64,000 nt of DNA from RUG11198 sp036342255 (GCA_036342255.1 JAZAUS010000001.1:124001-188000), one strand, 5' to 3'. Numbered from the stretch's first letter, positions 36,125-45,045 are shown. Numbers and translations are program-made. The notes: a model not told the origin generated them from the sequence alone.

Positions 36125-36153
36125 TTGACATAGATTTTTGTTTAATATATAAT
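36125..36153 (+). promoter_or_regulatory. Consensus SigA promoter of ftsA-ftsZ
   Basis: TTGACA (36125-36130), exactly 17 nt, TATAAT (36148-36153): both boxes are perfect. A leader of about 90 nt separates it from ftsA. Confidence 0.85.
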
Positions 36154-36248
36154 TAATATGTATGGTGGTTTACTATAATTTTTTATTACTTGTAATGATG
36201 GCGAATCTTGTCTATATTACTAGTATATTTGTTTAGGAGATAGATATT

Positions 36249-37496
36249 ATGAGGAAAATATATACAAGTGTTGATATAGGCTCATATTCAATAAAAATTA
36301 TTGTAGGAGAATATATTAATGAGAAACTATATGTTTTGGCGTCATCTTGTGTTCAATCTAAGGGATTGAAAAAGGGTTTGATAGTAGAACCTGATTTAGT
36401 TATTGAATCTCTTGTTGATGCTGTTAATGATGTAAATGATAAACTTGGAATGGCAATAAGCAAAATAGTTGTTGGTATTCCTGATTATAATGCTGTTTTT
36501 AAACGAGTTAGTGGTAGTGTTGATGTTAGAGGAGCTAATAATATTATTACAAGTGATGATGTAAATCGAGTTATTAAAGATTCGGTTTATAATAGATTGG
36601 ATTCTGGTTATGAATTGGTAACTGTTGTTCCAACTACCTATATAATTGATGATAATGAAGAAACAAGTAAACCGGTAGGTAAAAGTGGACAAAAAATTGA
36701 AATAAAGGGTATAATGATATCAACACCGAAGAAGAATATTTATTCAGTTTTGAGTGTTATTGAAAGTGTTGGTTTGGAAGTGGCTGATATAACTATATCT
36801 GGTTTGTCTGATTATTATGAGGTTAAGAATAATAAATTAGATGAAAGAGTAGGAGCTGTTATTAATTTAGGTCATGAAAAAACAACAGTTAGTATTTTTG
36901 AAGATGGAAATATTATAGGAAATGAAACTTTACAAATTGGTGGGGTTAATGTTGAAAAAGATTTGTCTTATGTATTTGGTATAAATCAGTTTGATGGTAG
37001 AAGTTTAAAAGAGAAATTTGCTAGTAGTCATAAGAGATTTTGTCAGTTAAATGAAATATATGAGGTGAAGAATACTGTTGGTGAAATTGTTAAATTGAAT
37101 CAGTTAGAGGTTTCTGAAGTTGCTATGAGTAGGATGGTAGAAATTTTGAATTTGGTTAAGAAACAAATTAGAAATTTAACTACTCAAGATATAGATTATG
37201 TGGTTTTGACAGGAGGTTTAACTGAAATAAAATCATTTAAGAATTTGGCTTATGAGATGTTTGGAAAAGATGTTATTATATATAATGTTACAACGCTGGG
37301 GGTTAGAGATAACAAATATACAACCGCTCTTGGTATGATTAAATATTTCGAACAAAAAATGGAATCGCGTGGGCGTGAATATTCGATGTTTAGTTTAGAA
37401 GATGAGGTTGCGTTGGTAACTCCTAAGAAAACAGGAAAAAACAGTGTAGTTAATAAGATTTTCGGAAGTTTTGTAGTTGGTAAGGAGGACAAATAA
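36249..37496 (+). CDS. ftsA: Cell division protein FtsA
   Basis: 415 residues, actin-like ATPase fold: phosphate-1 motif SVDIGSYSIKIIVGEY at the N-terminus, SHS2 insert (VLASSCVQSKGLKKGLIVEPD), phosphate-2 VGAVINLGHEKTTVSIFEDG and adenosine motif YVVLTGGLTEIKSFKNLA. FtsA tethers FtsZ to the membrane. The last residues (NKIFGSFVVGKEDK) are only weakly amphipathic compared with the usual membrane-targeting helix. The stop overlaps the ftsZ start. Confidence 0.97.
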   Translation: MRKIYTSVDIGSYSIKIIVGEYINEKLYVLASSCVQSKGLKKGLIVEPDLVIESLVDAVNDVNDKLGMAISKIVVGIPDYNAVFKRVSGSVDVRGANNIITSDDVNRVIKDSVYNRLDSGYELVTVVPTTYIIDDNEETSKPVGKSGQKIEIKGIMISTPKKNIYSVLSVIESVGLEVADITISGLSDYYEVKNNKLDERVGAVINLGHEKTTVSIFEDGNIIGNETLQIGGVNVEKDLSYVFGINQFDGRSLKEKFASSHKRFCQLNEIYEVKNTVGEIVKLNQLEVSEVAMSRMVEILNLVKKQIRNLTTQDIDYVVLTGGLTEIKSFKNLAYEMFGKDVIIYNVTTLGVRDNKYTTALGMIKYFEQKMESRGREYSMFSLEDEVALVTPKKTGKNSVVNKIFGSFVVGKEDK

Positions 37497-38572
37497 TGGA
37501 TAATATGTTAGAAATGGATCAGTTAGCAAAAATAAAAGTTATTGGAATTGGTGGTGGAGGATGTAATGCTATTAATCGTATGATATCTTCTGGCTTAAAG
37601 GGTGTTGATTTTATTGTTGCTAATACTGATGTTCAAGCGTTAAATAAATCGTTAGCTGAAACTAAGTTACAAATTGGTGGAGAACTAACTGATGGTTTGG
37701 GGGCGGGAGCTAATCCTGAGATTGGTAGAGAAGCTGCATTAGAGAGTAAAGCTGCTATAGAAGATGCATTAAAGGGTGCAGATATGGTTTTTGTTACTTG
37801 TGGAATGGGTGGAGGTACTGGTACTGGTGCTGCTCCTGTTGTAGCAGAAATTGCACAAGATTTAGGTGCTTTAACTGTTGGAATAGTTACTAAACCATTT
37901 AGTTTTGAAGGAAAGAAGAGAATGGAGCAAGCTATTGCTGGCTTGGAAGAATTAAAAAAACATGTAGATACAATTATTGTTATTCCTAATGATAGATTAA
38001 GAGAATTAATAGATAAGACTACTCCTATGTTAGAAGCGTTTAGAGAAGTAGATAATGTGTTGCATCGTGGAGTACAATCTATTTCTGATTTAATAGCTGT
38101 TGCAGGGTTAGTTAATTTGGATTTTGCTGATGTTAAAACAGTTATGAAAGATAGAGGTAATGCTTTAATAGGTATAGGTGTTGGTTCTGGTGATGGTAGA
38201 GCTGTTGAGGCTGCTCGTCAAGCTGTTTCTAGTCCTTTACTTGAAACTTCTATAGATGGAGCTACAGATGCTATTATTAATGTTACTGGTGGTTCTTCAC
38301 TTACTTTATTTGAAGTAGAAGAAGCTGCTGAAATAATTAGAAGTGCTGCTAATACAGATATTAATACAATATTTGGAGCTGTAATAAATGAAAATTTAAA
38401 TGATGAAGTAATAGTTACTGTAATAGCAACAGGTTTTGAGAAACCTAGTGAACCTTTATATCATAATTTTAATGGTCGTAGTACTGATGATTTATATAAA
38501 GATTCTGTTGCCGATGAAATAGATAATGATTTTGATGTTCCTCCTTTCTTAAGAGATAGAGATAATTATTAA
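37496..38572 (+). CDS. ftsZ: Cell division GTPase FtsZ
   Basis: 358 residues, tubulin-like. Nucleotide motifs GIGGGGCNAINRM, the GGGTGTGAAPVVAE signature, NDRLRELIDK and the T7-loop region NLDFADVKTVM are intact. A short linker ends in the conserved C-terminal peptide DFDVPPFLRDRD that binds FtsA and other partners. It polymerises into the division ring. Its ATG overlaps the ftsA stop (TAATG), ensuring coupled synthesis. Confidence 0.99.
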   Translation: MDNMLEMDQLAKIKVIGIGGGGCNAINRMISSGLKGVDFIVANTDVQALNKSLAETKLQIGGELTDGLGAGANPEIGREAALESKAAIEDALKGADMVFVTCGMGGGTGTGAAPVVAEIAQDLGALTVGIVTKPFSFEGKKRMEQAIAGLEELKKHVDTIIVIPNDRLRELIDKTTPMLEAFREVDNVLHRGVQSISDLIAVAGLVNLDFADVKTVMKDRGNALIGIGVGSGDGRAVEAARQAVSSPLLETSIDGATDAIINVTGGSSLTLFEVEEAAEIIRSAANTDINTIFGAVINENLNDEVIVTVIATGFEKPSEPLYHNFNGRSTDDLYKDSVADEIDNDFDVPPFLRDRDNY

Positions 38573-38577
38573 TAATT

Positions 38578-38606
38578 AAAAAGAGTTATTATTTAACTCT
38601 TTTTTT
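38578..38606 (+). terminator. Hairpin terminator
   Basis: AAAAAGAGTTA / TTAACTCTTTTT after ftsZ. Confidence 0.85.
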
Positions 38607-38701
38607 CTTTAAAGAAAAAGTGTATATAAAGTGTAAATAAACTTGATTTTTTAATTCTTATATTATATTATATTTTTATAATAAAGAGGAGTGTGATATA
38701 A

Positions 38702-38902
38702 ATGATTTATCCATCAATTGATAAAATACTTAATGTTGTTGATTCAAAGTATGCTTTGGTATATGTTGTTTCAAATCGTAGTAAAGAAATGCAAAAAACA
38801 AAGCATTTTCAGATGGAAGAAAAAGATTATAAGTCTGAGAAAACAATTGGACGTGCTTTAGAAGAAGTATATGAGAATTTAATTCATATTAATGGGAAGT
38901 AA
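38702..38902 (+). CDS. rpoZ: RNA polymerase omega subunit
   Basis: 66 residues with the omega pattern: YPSIDKILNVVDSKYALVYVVSNRSKEM (helix plus the conserved R-A/S-K region) and KTIGRALEEVYENLI near the end. Omega stabilises the beta' subunit. AGGAGTG precedes the ATG. It is usually next to gmk; here it sits after ftsZ and before a pilin-like gene. Confidence 0.88.
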   Translation: MIYPSIDKILNVVDSKYALVYVVSNRSKEMQKTKHFQMEEKDYKSEKTIGRALEEVYENLIHINGK

Positions 38903-38906
38903 TAAT

Positions 38907-39287
38907 ATGATTAATAATAAAGGTTTTACTTTAATTGAGGTTTTAGCTAGTTTAGTTATTATTACATTTATAGTTATTATTGTTGTTTCTTTTTCTGGTG
39001 ATACACTTAGTATCAATAAAGATAGGGCTTATAGAATTATGAAAAATAATATTTATAAAGTTTCACAAGATTATGTTAAGGAATGTGAAGCTGAGATAAC
39101 TACTTGTGACTTGGAGTGGAATGATAATAAGGCTGAATTTAATGTTTATAAGTTGAAAGAGGCAGGTTATTTTAAAAATTTGAGGAGTCCTATTGATGGA
39201 AAAGATGTTGGTAATTGTATGATAGTTAAGATATATAAAACTGATAATAAGATGATTGATGTGGAGATAGTTGATAATTGTTATTAA
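38907..39287 (+). CDS. Type IV prepilin-like protein
   Basis: 126 residues from ATG 38907. The N-terminus NNKGFTLIEVLASLVIITFI is a textbook prepilin peptidase site: cut after Gly, then Phe, with Glu at +5 and a hydrophobic helix. The remainder contains four Cys (CEAEITTCDLEW, GNC, DNC). No other pilus or competence gene is nearby, so its assembly machinery must be encoded elsewhere. It follows rpoZ by only 4 nt. Confidence 0.85.
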   Translation: MINNKGFTLIEVLASLVIITFIVIIVVSFSGDTLSINKDRAYRIMKNNIYKVSQDYVKECEAEITTCDLEWNDNKAEFNVYKLKEAGYFKNLRSPIDGKDVGNCMIVKIYKTDNKMIDVEIVDNCY

Positions 39288-39431
39288 TGATATAAGTTGT
39301 ATATTTATATATAATAGAATTGTTTGATTTTATTCTTTCATTTTGTTATATAAAAAAATAAGAAAAGTTTAATTAAAGTATTTTAATTTAATATTTTTTT
39401 TGATATAATATGGTAAGAGTAGGTGTAAGTT

Positions 39432-40070
39432 ATGCAAAAAAAGGTTTTTATTCTTGTATTGGCATTAATACTCTTAGTTGGATGTACTAAAATTGATAAT
39501 AGTGATTTGAAACATGCTGATTATGTTGTCAGTTGTTTAGGAAATAAAAAGAATACTAATAATGTAGCTTTAGGCTATAAATATTATTTACCTATAGGAA
39601 TAAAGATTGTTGAGGATTTTGATTATAATCAGAAATTTAGATTTGATGATACTTATTTATATATGTTTGTTGATATAAATGGTTATTATTTTAAAAAAGA
39701 TTATGTTGTTTCTAAGGATGATGATGATTATTATTTTCAAAGTATAAGTTATGGGGGAAAACATGGATGGTTAAAGATTGTTAAAGATGGAGATAAATAT
39801 TTTACTAGGGTTTTATATAATTATGCTAAGATAGAGTTTTATAGTGATAAGGAAGATATTAATAAATTACTTACTATATCTTCTATTATATTAAATAGTA
39901 TAAAATATAATAAGATTGTTATAGAAAGAGTTTTAGATGAGAATTCTGGCTCTTCTAAGGAATTTTCATATGAGTTATATAAACCAGTAGATGCTAGTAA
40001 TAAGTTTTCACAATATCTAGAGGAGTATGTTAAAGAAAAAGATAAGAAGGAAAAGTTACCAGATGAATAA
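39432..40070 (+). CDS. Lipoprotein
   Basis: 212 residues with a lipoprotein signal (KVFILVLALILLVGCTKID; lipobox LVGC, Cys at about 19). The mature part is Tyr/Asp/Lys-rich and soluble, tethered to the outer face of the membrane. No domain recognised. GTAGGTG precedes the ATG. It is followed after 23 nt by the acidic protein gene at 40094, beginning a four-gene run up to 42025. Confidence 0.78.
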   Translation: MQKKVFILVLALILLVGCTKIDNSDLKHADYVVSCLGNKKNTNNVALGYKYYLPIGIKIVEDFDYNQKFRFDDTYLYMFVDINGYYFKKDYVVSKDDDDYYFQSISYGGKHGWLKIVKDGDKYFTRVLYNYAKIEFYSDKEDINKLLTISSIILNSIKYNKIVIERVLDENSGSSKEFSYELYKPVDASNKFSQYLEEYVKEKDKKEKLPDE

Positions 40071-40093
40071 TATTGGAAAGAGGTGCTTGTTTA

Positions 40094-41335
40094 ATGGGAT
40101 TAATGGATAAGTTTAAAAATTTATTTACTGATGAAGAATTTATAGATGAGGAAGAAGAAGAGGAAGAGATTGAGGAACCTGTAAAAATAAAAGAGGTAAA
40201 AAAAGAGGAAAAGAAGAAAGATAAATTACCTACTTTTATGAGAGAAAAAATTGAGAAAGAGGAAAAGGATAGTAAGAAAAATGAAGATACTGATGATGAA
40301 GTGTCTGATTTTAAAATCAATAAAGATTTAATTAATAAAAATATTGATTTCGGTAATAATGTTAATAATAAGCATGATGATCCAATTGAAGAATTACCTA
40401 GTGAAAATTTGAAAGATAATTCATTTAAGTTTCCAATTGATTTAGATGATAGTGATTTTTCTGATAAAAGTAGAGTTTCTAGGCAATCTAGAAATAATAT
40501 AAATGATTCTTTAGAAGAGCATTCTTTTAATCCTAAGCCTAAAGTTATTGAAAAAACTCACAATATAGAAAAAGATAAGAAAGAAGTTAAAGTTGCTGAA
40601 TTATATAAAGATAAAAGAGAAGATGAAAAAGAAAAGTCAAAACGTTTTCAGGCTACTCCTATTATTTCTCCTATCTATGGAGTTCTTGATAAGAATTATC
40701 GTAAGGAAGAGATTAGGCATGCTAATGGAGGTAATTATGAGTTAAATAGGCCTTCTAAAAGTATTGATTTTGATAGTGTTCGTAAAAAGGCATTTGGTAA
40801 CGAAAAAGAAACTTTGGCTGATGATATAAAAAATAATTTGAATTGTGAAGATTGTGATTATTTTAAAAATGCTAAGACTTGTAAAAAAGATTTAGATGTT
40901 GATGATTTGATGTATGAAGCATTGTGTGAAAAAGAAGATAAAGTTAAAGATATAACTTTGGATGAAGCTACAGAGAATTATTTTGATTATGGTGTTGAAT
41001 ATGAGAAACAAGTTGATGTAGATAGTTACAATGTTGATGATTATAAAGTAGATGATTACAAGGAAGATGAATTTAAGATTGATGAAGTTACTGATGTTTC
41101 AGAAGATGTTAAGATTGTTAATCATGAGACTAAACCAAAAGCAAAACCTAAAACAGAGAAAGGTAAGAAAAAAAGTGTGCCTCCTGTTAAAAGTAGTATA
41201 AATTTACTTTCTACTTTAAAGAAAAGTATGGGTAATGAAGATGAAGAAGAAGTTGAAGAACCAAAAAAAGAGTTAGAATTGACTGATGATTTATTTAATT
41301 TGATTGATTCTATGTATGATGAAGGGGATGAATAG
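40094..41335 (+). CDS. Acidic, largely disordered protein with a short N-terminal amphipathic helix
   Basis: 413 residues from ATG 40094 (AGAGGTG upstream). It starts MGLMDKFKNLFTDEEFIDEE, an amphipathic helix followed by acid, the same layout as the membrane-targeting start of SepF, but no SepF domain follows. Most of the chain is charged and low-complexity. About residues 255-285 contain a Cys cluster (CEDCDYFKNAKTC, then ALC) that could bind zinc. The C-terminus (LTDDLFNLIDSMYDEGD) resembles a short binding peptide. A scaffold role at the membrane is inference. Confidence 0.6.
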   Translation: MGLMDKFKNLFTDEEFIDEEEEEEEIEEPVKIKEVKKEEKKKDKLPTFMREKIEKEEKDSKKNEDTDDEVSDFKINKDLINKNIDFGNNVNNKHDDPIEELPSENLKDNSFKFPIDLDDSDFSDKSRVSRQSRNNINDSLEEHSFNPKPKVIEKTHNIEKDKKEVKVAELYKDKREDEKEKSKRFQATPIISPIYGVLDKNYRKEEIRHANGGNYELNRPSKSIDFDSVRKKAFGNEKETLADDIKNNLNCEDCDYFKNAKTCKKDLDVDDLMYEALCEKEDKVKDITLDEATENYFDYGVEYEKQVDVDSYNVDDYKVDDYKEDEFKIDEVTDVSEDVKIVNHETKPKAKPKTEKGKKKSVPPVKSSINLLSTLKKSMGNEDEEEVEEPKKELELTDDLFNLIDSMYDEGDE

Positions 41336-41337
41336 TA

Positions 41338-41631
41338 ATGATAGATTTAAATAGTTTTTTGTTAATGGTACTATTTATATTAGGTTCTATTTTATTAGTT
41401 GTTTTAATAGTATTGGGTATTAAATTAATTAATACAATTACTAGAATAGATAGAGTATTAGATGAATTTGATCTTAGAATTAAAAAATTTGATAATGTTT
41501 TTAGTGTAATTGATGTCGTTACTGATAGTATGGCTTTAGTTAGTGATAAAATAGTTGATGTTATTGTTTTTGGTATAAAAAAGATATTTAAAAATAAGAA
41601 AAATGGGAAGGAAGAGGATAAGAATGAGTAA
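41338..41631 (+). CDS. DUF948-like membrane protein
   Basis: 97 residues: one N-terminal membrane helix (FLLMVLFILGSILLVVLIVLGIKL), then a helical region with heptad-like hydrophobics (RVLDEFDLRIKKFDNVFSVIDVV) and a basic tail, the DUF948 layout. It starts 3 nt after the acidic protein gene and overlaps the YtxH gene by 8 nt. DUF948 and YtxH genes are commonly paired in Firmicutes. Confidence 0.75.
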   Translation: MIDLNSFLLMVLFILGSILLVVLIVLGIKLINTITRIDRVLDEFDLRIKKFDNVFSVIDVVTDSMALVSDKIVDVIVFGIKKIFKNKKNGKEEDKNE

Positions 41632-42025
41632 AGGTAAAGGATTTGGCAAATTATTAGTTGGCTTAGGAATTGGGGCTGGAATTGGTATGTTATTTGCTCC
41701 AAAAAATGGTGATGAACTAAGAAAAGATTTAAGGAAAGAAATAGATAAGTTTATTGGTAATTTAAAAGAAGTAGATGTTAATGAAGTTAAAGATGAATTC
41801 ATGAATCGTATTGAAGATATTAGAAATGAGTTAGAAGATTTAGATAAAGAGAAAGCTTTAAAGATTGCTAAAAATAAGAGTAATGAGTTAAAGAAAAAGG
41901 TTGATGAATTGGTTGCTTTAGCTAAGGAAAAGGGAACTCCTGTTGTAGAGTCTTCAGCTGAGAATTTAAGATTAAAAGCAATTGATGTTACAAAAAGTGT
42001 ATTAAAGAAATTAGAAGATAAATAG
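41624..42025 (+). CDS. YtxH-family protein
   Basis: 133 residues from ATG 41624 (GGAAGAGGA upstream). The N-terminus FGKLLVGLGIGAGIGMLFAPKNGDELRKDL is the YtxH signature: a short glycine-rich membrane segment followed by the APK.G.E.R..L motif. The rest is a long charged helix. YtxH proteins are linked to general stress in Bacillus, but the molecular role is unknown. Last gene before the glyS promoter. Confidence 0.85.
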   Translation: MSKGKGFGKLLVGLGIGAGIGMLFAPKNGDELRKDLRKEIDKFIGNLKEVDVNEVKDEFMNRIEDIRNELEDLDKEKALKIAKNKSNELKKKVDELVALAKEKGTPVVESSAENLRLKAIDVTKSVLKKLEDK

Positions 42026-42054
42026 TTGACAAATATTTTAAAATAATTTAATAT
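42026..42054 (+). promoter_or_regulatory. Promoter of the glyS T-box transcript
   Basis: TTGACA (42026-42031), 17 nt, TAATAT (42049-42054); transcription should begin near 42061. Confidence 0.8.
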
Positions 42055-42060
42055 AGTTCA

Positions 42061-42180
42061 TTGAAGGACGAAGATGTGGGATGGAAACCATGGAGTCGTA
42101 TATTAAGAGAGATTCTTATGAATAAGTAAGGTGGAACCGCGGGTTAGCTCGTCCTTACATTTGTAAGTATCTCTTTTTAT
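42061..42180 (+). promoter_or_regulatory. Compact glycine T-box leader of glyS
   Basis: The T-box motif AAGGTGGAACCGCG is at 42128-42141 and its antiterminator partner CGTCCTT at 42150-42156. Upstream only about 65 nt remain to the predicted start. A small hairpin there (ACGA 42068-42071 with TCGT 42096-42099, inner ATGG-AAA-CCAT) exposes GGA at 42092-42094, a glycine codon in the expected specifier position. Known T-boxes bind uncharged tRNA by codon and 3' end and then allow read-through. A short hairpin CTTACATTTGTAAG (42154-42167) and a T-run follow. The T-box is certain; the fold of the short Stem I is my inference. Confidence 0.85.
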
Positions 42181-42200
42181 ATTTTAAGAAAGGTGATAAT

Positions 42201-43574
42201 ATGGATAAATTAACAATGGATAAAATAGTTAGTGTATGTAAACAGTATGGTTTTATATTTCAAGGAAGTGAAATATATGGTGGGCTTGCTAATACTTGGG
42301 ACTATGGTCCAATGGGATCAAGACTTAAAAATAATATAAAGGATGCTTGGAGAAAGAGATTTATACAAGAAAGTAAAAATAGTTTTGAAGTGGATGCAGA
42401 TATTTTAATGCATCCTACTGTATGGAAAGCGTCTGGTCATGTTGATAGTTTTTCTGATCCTTTAGTTGATTGTAAGCATTGTAAGACAAGACATAGGGCT
42501 GATAAATTGGTAGAGGATTTTGATAAAGATGTTAATGGGGATGCCTTATCTGATGAAGAATTAGTAAAATTTATTAGAGATAATAAAGTTCCTTGTCCTA
42601 AATGTGGTAAAAGTGATTTTACAGATATTAGGCAATTTGGTTTAATGTTTGAGACTCATAGAGGTGTTATTAAAGATTCTAAAGATGGTTTAGTATATTT
42701 AAGACCTGAGACGGCACAAGGAGAGTTTGTTAATTTTTGGAATGTGCAGAGAACAATGAGAGCTAAAATTCCTTTTGGTATTGGTCAGATAGGTAAGGCA
42801 TTTAGTAATGAAATAACACCTGGTAATTTTACATTTAGAACAATAGAATTTGAGCAGATGGAGCATCAAATGTTTTGTAAAGAAGGTACTGATTCTGATT
42901 TTTATAGATTTTATAAGGAATATGCTATGAACTTTTTGAAAGATTTAGGAATAAATACTGATAAATTAAGATATAAAGATCATGAAAAGTTAGCACATTA
43001 TGCAAAGGAAGCATGTGATATAGAATATTTATTCCCAATGGGTTGGGGAGAATTATGGGGTACTCATAATAGAACTAATTATGATTTATCTCGTCATCAA
43101 GAATTTTCTGGTAAAAGTATGGAATATACTGATCCAGATGATAATTCAAAATATATTCCTTATGTTGTAGAATCATCTGTTGGTTGTGATAGAATGGTGT
43201 TAGCAGTATTATGTGATAGCTATGATGAAGAAATACTTGATAATGGCGATGTTAGAGAGGTAATGAGATTTAATCCTGCTATAGCTCCTTATAAAGTAGC
43301 TGTACTTCCTCTTGTAAAGAAATATCATAATGAATTTGCTTTAGAATTAAAGAATAAGTTATCAAAGAGTTTTATGTGTATGTATGATGAGACTGGTAGT
43401 ATTGGTAAAAGATATAGAAGGGCTGATGCTATTGGTATTCCATTTTGTATAACTGTTGATAATGATACTTTAGAGAATAATACTGTTACTGTGAGAGATA
43501 GAGATACAATGGAGCAGGTAATTATTAAACTAGATGAGTTGGAAGATTATATTGCTGATAAAATTAAGTTTTAA
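42201..43574 (+). CDS. glyS: Glycyl-tRNA synthetase, alpha2 type
   Basis: 457 residues, class II synthetase of the eukaryote/archaea/Gram-positive single-chain kind. Landmarks: GFIFQGSEIYGGLANTWDYG near the N-terminus, GHVDSFSDPLVDC, motif 2 region RPETAQGEFVNF, IGKAFSNEITPG, motif 3 region ESSVGCDRMVLAVL and an anticodon-binding C-terminus (KVAVLPLVKK...). A Cys pair (CKHCK and CPKCGK) forms a zinc-like insert. It charges tRNA-Gly, and the T-box upstream senses that tRNA. AAGGTGATA precedes the ATG. Confidence 0.98.
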   Translation: MDKLTMDKIVSVCKQYGFIFQGSEIYGGLANTWDYGPMGSRLKNNIKDAWRKRFIQESKNSFEVDADILMHPTVWKASGHVDSFSDPLVDCKHCKTRHRADKLVEDFDKDVNGDALSDEELVKFIRDNKVPCPKCGKSDFTDIRQFGLMFETHRGVIKDSKDGLVYLRPETAQGEFVNFWNVQRTMRAKIPFGIGQIGKAFSNEITPGNFTFRTIEFEQMEHQMFCKEGTDSDFYRFYKEYAMNFLKDLGINTDKLRYKDHEKLAHYAKEACDIEYLFPMGWGELWGTHNRTNYDLSRHQEFSGKSMEYTDPDDNSKYIPYVVESSVGCDRMVLAVLCDSYDEEILDNGDVREVMRFNPAIAPYKVAVLPLVKKYHNEFALELKNKLSKSFMCMYDETGSIGKRYRRADAIGIPFCITVDNDTLENNTVTVRDRDTMEQVIIKLDELEDYIADKIKF

Positions 43575-43575
43575 A

Positions 43576-43692
43576 AAAATTCTTTATTCAAGTAACGATA
43601 CTGGTGAAATAGAAACTATTGCTTATAATGAAAAAATAGATAAGTTTGTGGTATACATGAACTATGTATCATCAAGTATAGATGAGGCATAA
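43576..43692 (+). pseudogene. Possible short ORF remnant
   Basis: Between glyS and rsmH (about 250 bp) a frame without a start codon reads ILYSSNDTGEIETIAYNEKI and on to VSSSIDEA before a TAA at 43690. The composition is protein-like, but there is no ribosome site or ATG, so it is probably the tail of a lost gene or chance. The rest of the interval shows only a weak T-rich stretch near 43750. Confidence 0.3.
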
Positions 43693-43823
43693 AAAATAAA
43701 ATTAGATATACCAAAATAATATTTAATAGATGTTAACTTAAATGTAAAGTTATCATCTTTTTTCTTTACAAATCTATGTTTGTAGATTATGATTGAATTA
43801 AGAATACTTGATTGGGGGCTATT

Positions 43824-44750
43824 ATGTTACATAAAAGTGTTTTATTAAAAGAATGTATTGATAATTTAAATATTAAAGATGATGGTATATATATAGATGC
43901 TACTATTGGTTATGCAGGTCATGCTAGTGAGATATTGAAGAGAATACCTAATGGTTTTTTGTATGGTATTGATCAAGATGATTATGCTATAAGATGTAGT
44001 GAAGATAAGTTATCTAAAATTGGTAATAATTACAAAATTATTAGAGATAATTTTGTAAATATGAAAAATATTATGAAAACTTTAAATGTTGATAAAGTAG
44101 ATGGTATTTTGTTTGATTTAGGTGTTTCTTCTGTTCAATTGGATGAAGATGAGAGAGGATTTAGTTTTCATAAAGAAGCTAAATTGGATATGAGAATGGA
44201 TAGAAGTAAGAATTTTAGTGCTTATAATGTTGTTAATGAATATGAATATAAAGATTTGGTTAGAATATTGAGAGATTATGGTGAAGAGAAGTTTGCTAGT
44301 AGTATAGCTAGAAATATTATTAAATATAGAGAAAATAATAGTATTGAAACTACTTTAGAGCTTGCAGATATAATTAAGAATAGTGTTCCTTATAAGGCTA
44401 GACGTGATGGGCATCCTGCTAGGAAAAGCTTTCAGGCAATAAGAATAGAAGTTAATCATGAATTGGATGTACTTAAGGAAGTGTTAGATGATGCTTTATC
44501 TTTACTTAATATTGGTGGTAGGTTATGTATAATTAGTTTTCATTCTTTAGAAGATAGAATAGTTAAACAAAAATTTATAGAGTATTCTAGTATAGATGAT
44601 AAATTAAAAAAATTACCATTTGTTCCTGATGAGTATAAACCTAAATATAAGATTATTAGTAAAGGAATAGTTGCTAGTGATAAGGAGCTTAATGATAATT
44701 ATAGGGCACATAGTGCTAGACTTAGAATTATTGAAAGAATAGGTGAATAA
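43824..44750 (+). CDS. rsmH: 16S rRNA (cytosine1402-N4)-methyltransferase RsmH
   Basis: 308 residues from ATG 43824 (TGGGGGC upstream). MraW/RsmH motifs: MLHKSVLLKECIDNL at the start, DATIGYAGHASEIL (SAM motif I), DGILFDLGVSSVQLDEDERGFSF, LDMRMD, RIEVNHELDVL and CIISFHSLEDRIVKQKF. It methylates C1402 in the ribosomal P-site. It opens a compact division cluster with ftsL and the penicillin-binding protein; mraZ is absent upstream. Confidence 0.97.
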   Translation: MLHKSVLLKECIDNLNIKDDGIYIDATIGYAGHASEILKRIPNGFLYGIDQDDYAIRCSEDKLSKIGNNYKIIRDNFVNMKNIMKTLNVDKVDGILFDLGVSSVQLDEDERGFSFHKEAKLDMRMDRSKNFSAYNVVNEYEYKDLVRILRDYGEEKFASSIARNIIKYRENNSIETTLELADIIKNSVPYKARRDGHPARKSFQAIRIEVNHELDVLKEVLDDALSLLNIGGRLCIISFHSLEDRIVKQKFIEYSSIDDKLKKLPFVPDEYKPKYKIISKGIVASDKELNDNYRAHSARLRIIERIGE

Positions 44751-44751
44751 G

Positions 44752-45045
44752 ATGAAAAAGAAGAAGAAAAAGAATTCATTTTTATCTAGTTTAGAAAAGG
44801 GAATGTATAGGTTTTGTATTGTAATAATTATATTACTTATAGTTGGTATTGTTTGTGGTCAAACAACTTTAGCACAAATTAATTTAGAAGTTCAGAAATT
44901 AAATAAGGCTGTTAATGATCAAAGAAATAAGAATGAAAGTTTGGAAATGAAGATAGATGAGATGACATCTTTAGATAGAATTAAAGAGGTTAGTGCTCAA
45001 TATGGACTTTCTTATAATAGTGATAATATTAAGACTATAAAATAG
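44752..45045 (+). CDS. ftsL: FtsL-like cell division protein
   Basis: 97 residues from ATG 44752 (AGGTGA upstream). A lysine-rich cytoplasmic tail, one membrane helix (FCIVIIILLIVGIVCGQTTL) and an extracellular coiled coil (INLEVQKLNKAVNDQRNKNE) match FtsL. FtsL acts in the divisome complex with FtsB and DivIB and the class B penicillin-binding protein. Identity rests on topology and position between rsmH and the PBP gene, since FtsL sequences are poorly conserved. Confidence 0.82.
   Translation: MKKKKKKNSFLSSLEKGMYRFCIVIIILLIVGIVCGQTTLAQINLEVQKLNKAVNDQRNKNESLEMKIDEMTSLDRIKEVSAQYGLSYNSDNIKTIK

Noticed and set aside
36396..36692. Minus-strand ORF within ftsA
   Set aside because: Low-complexity shadow of the ftsA coding strand without a start signal.
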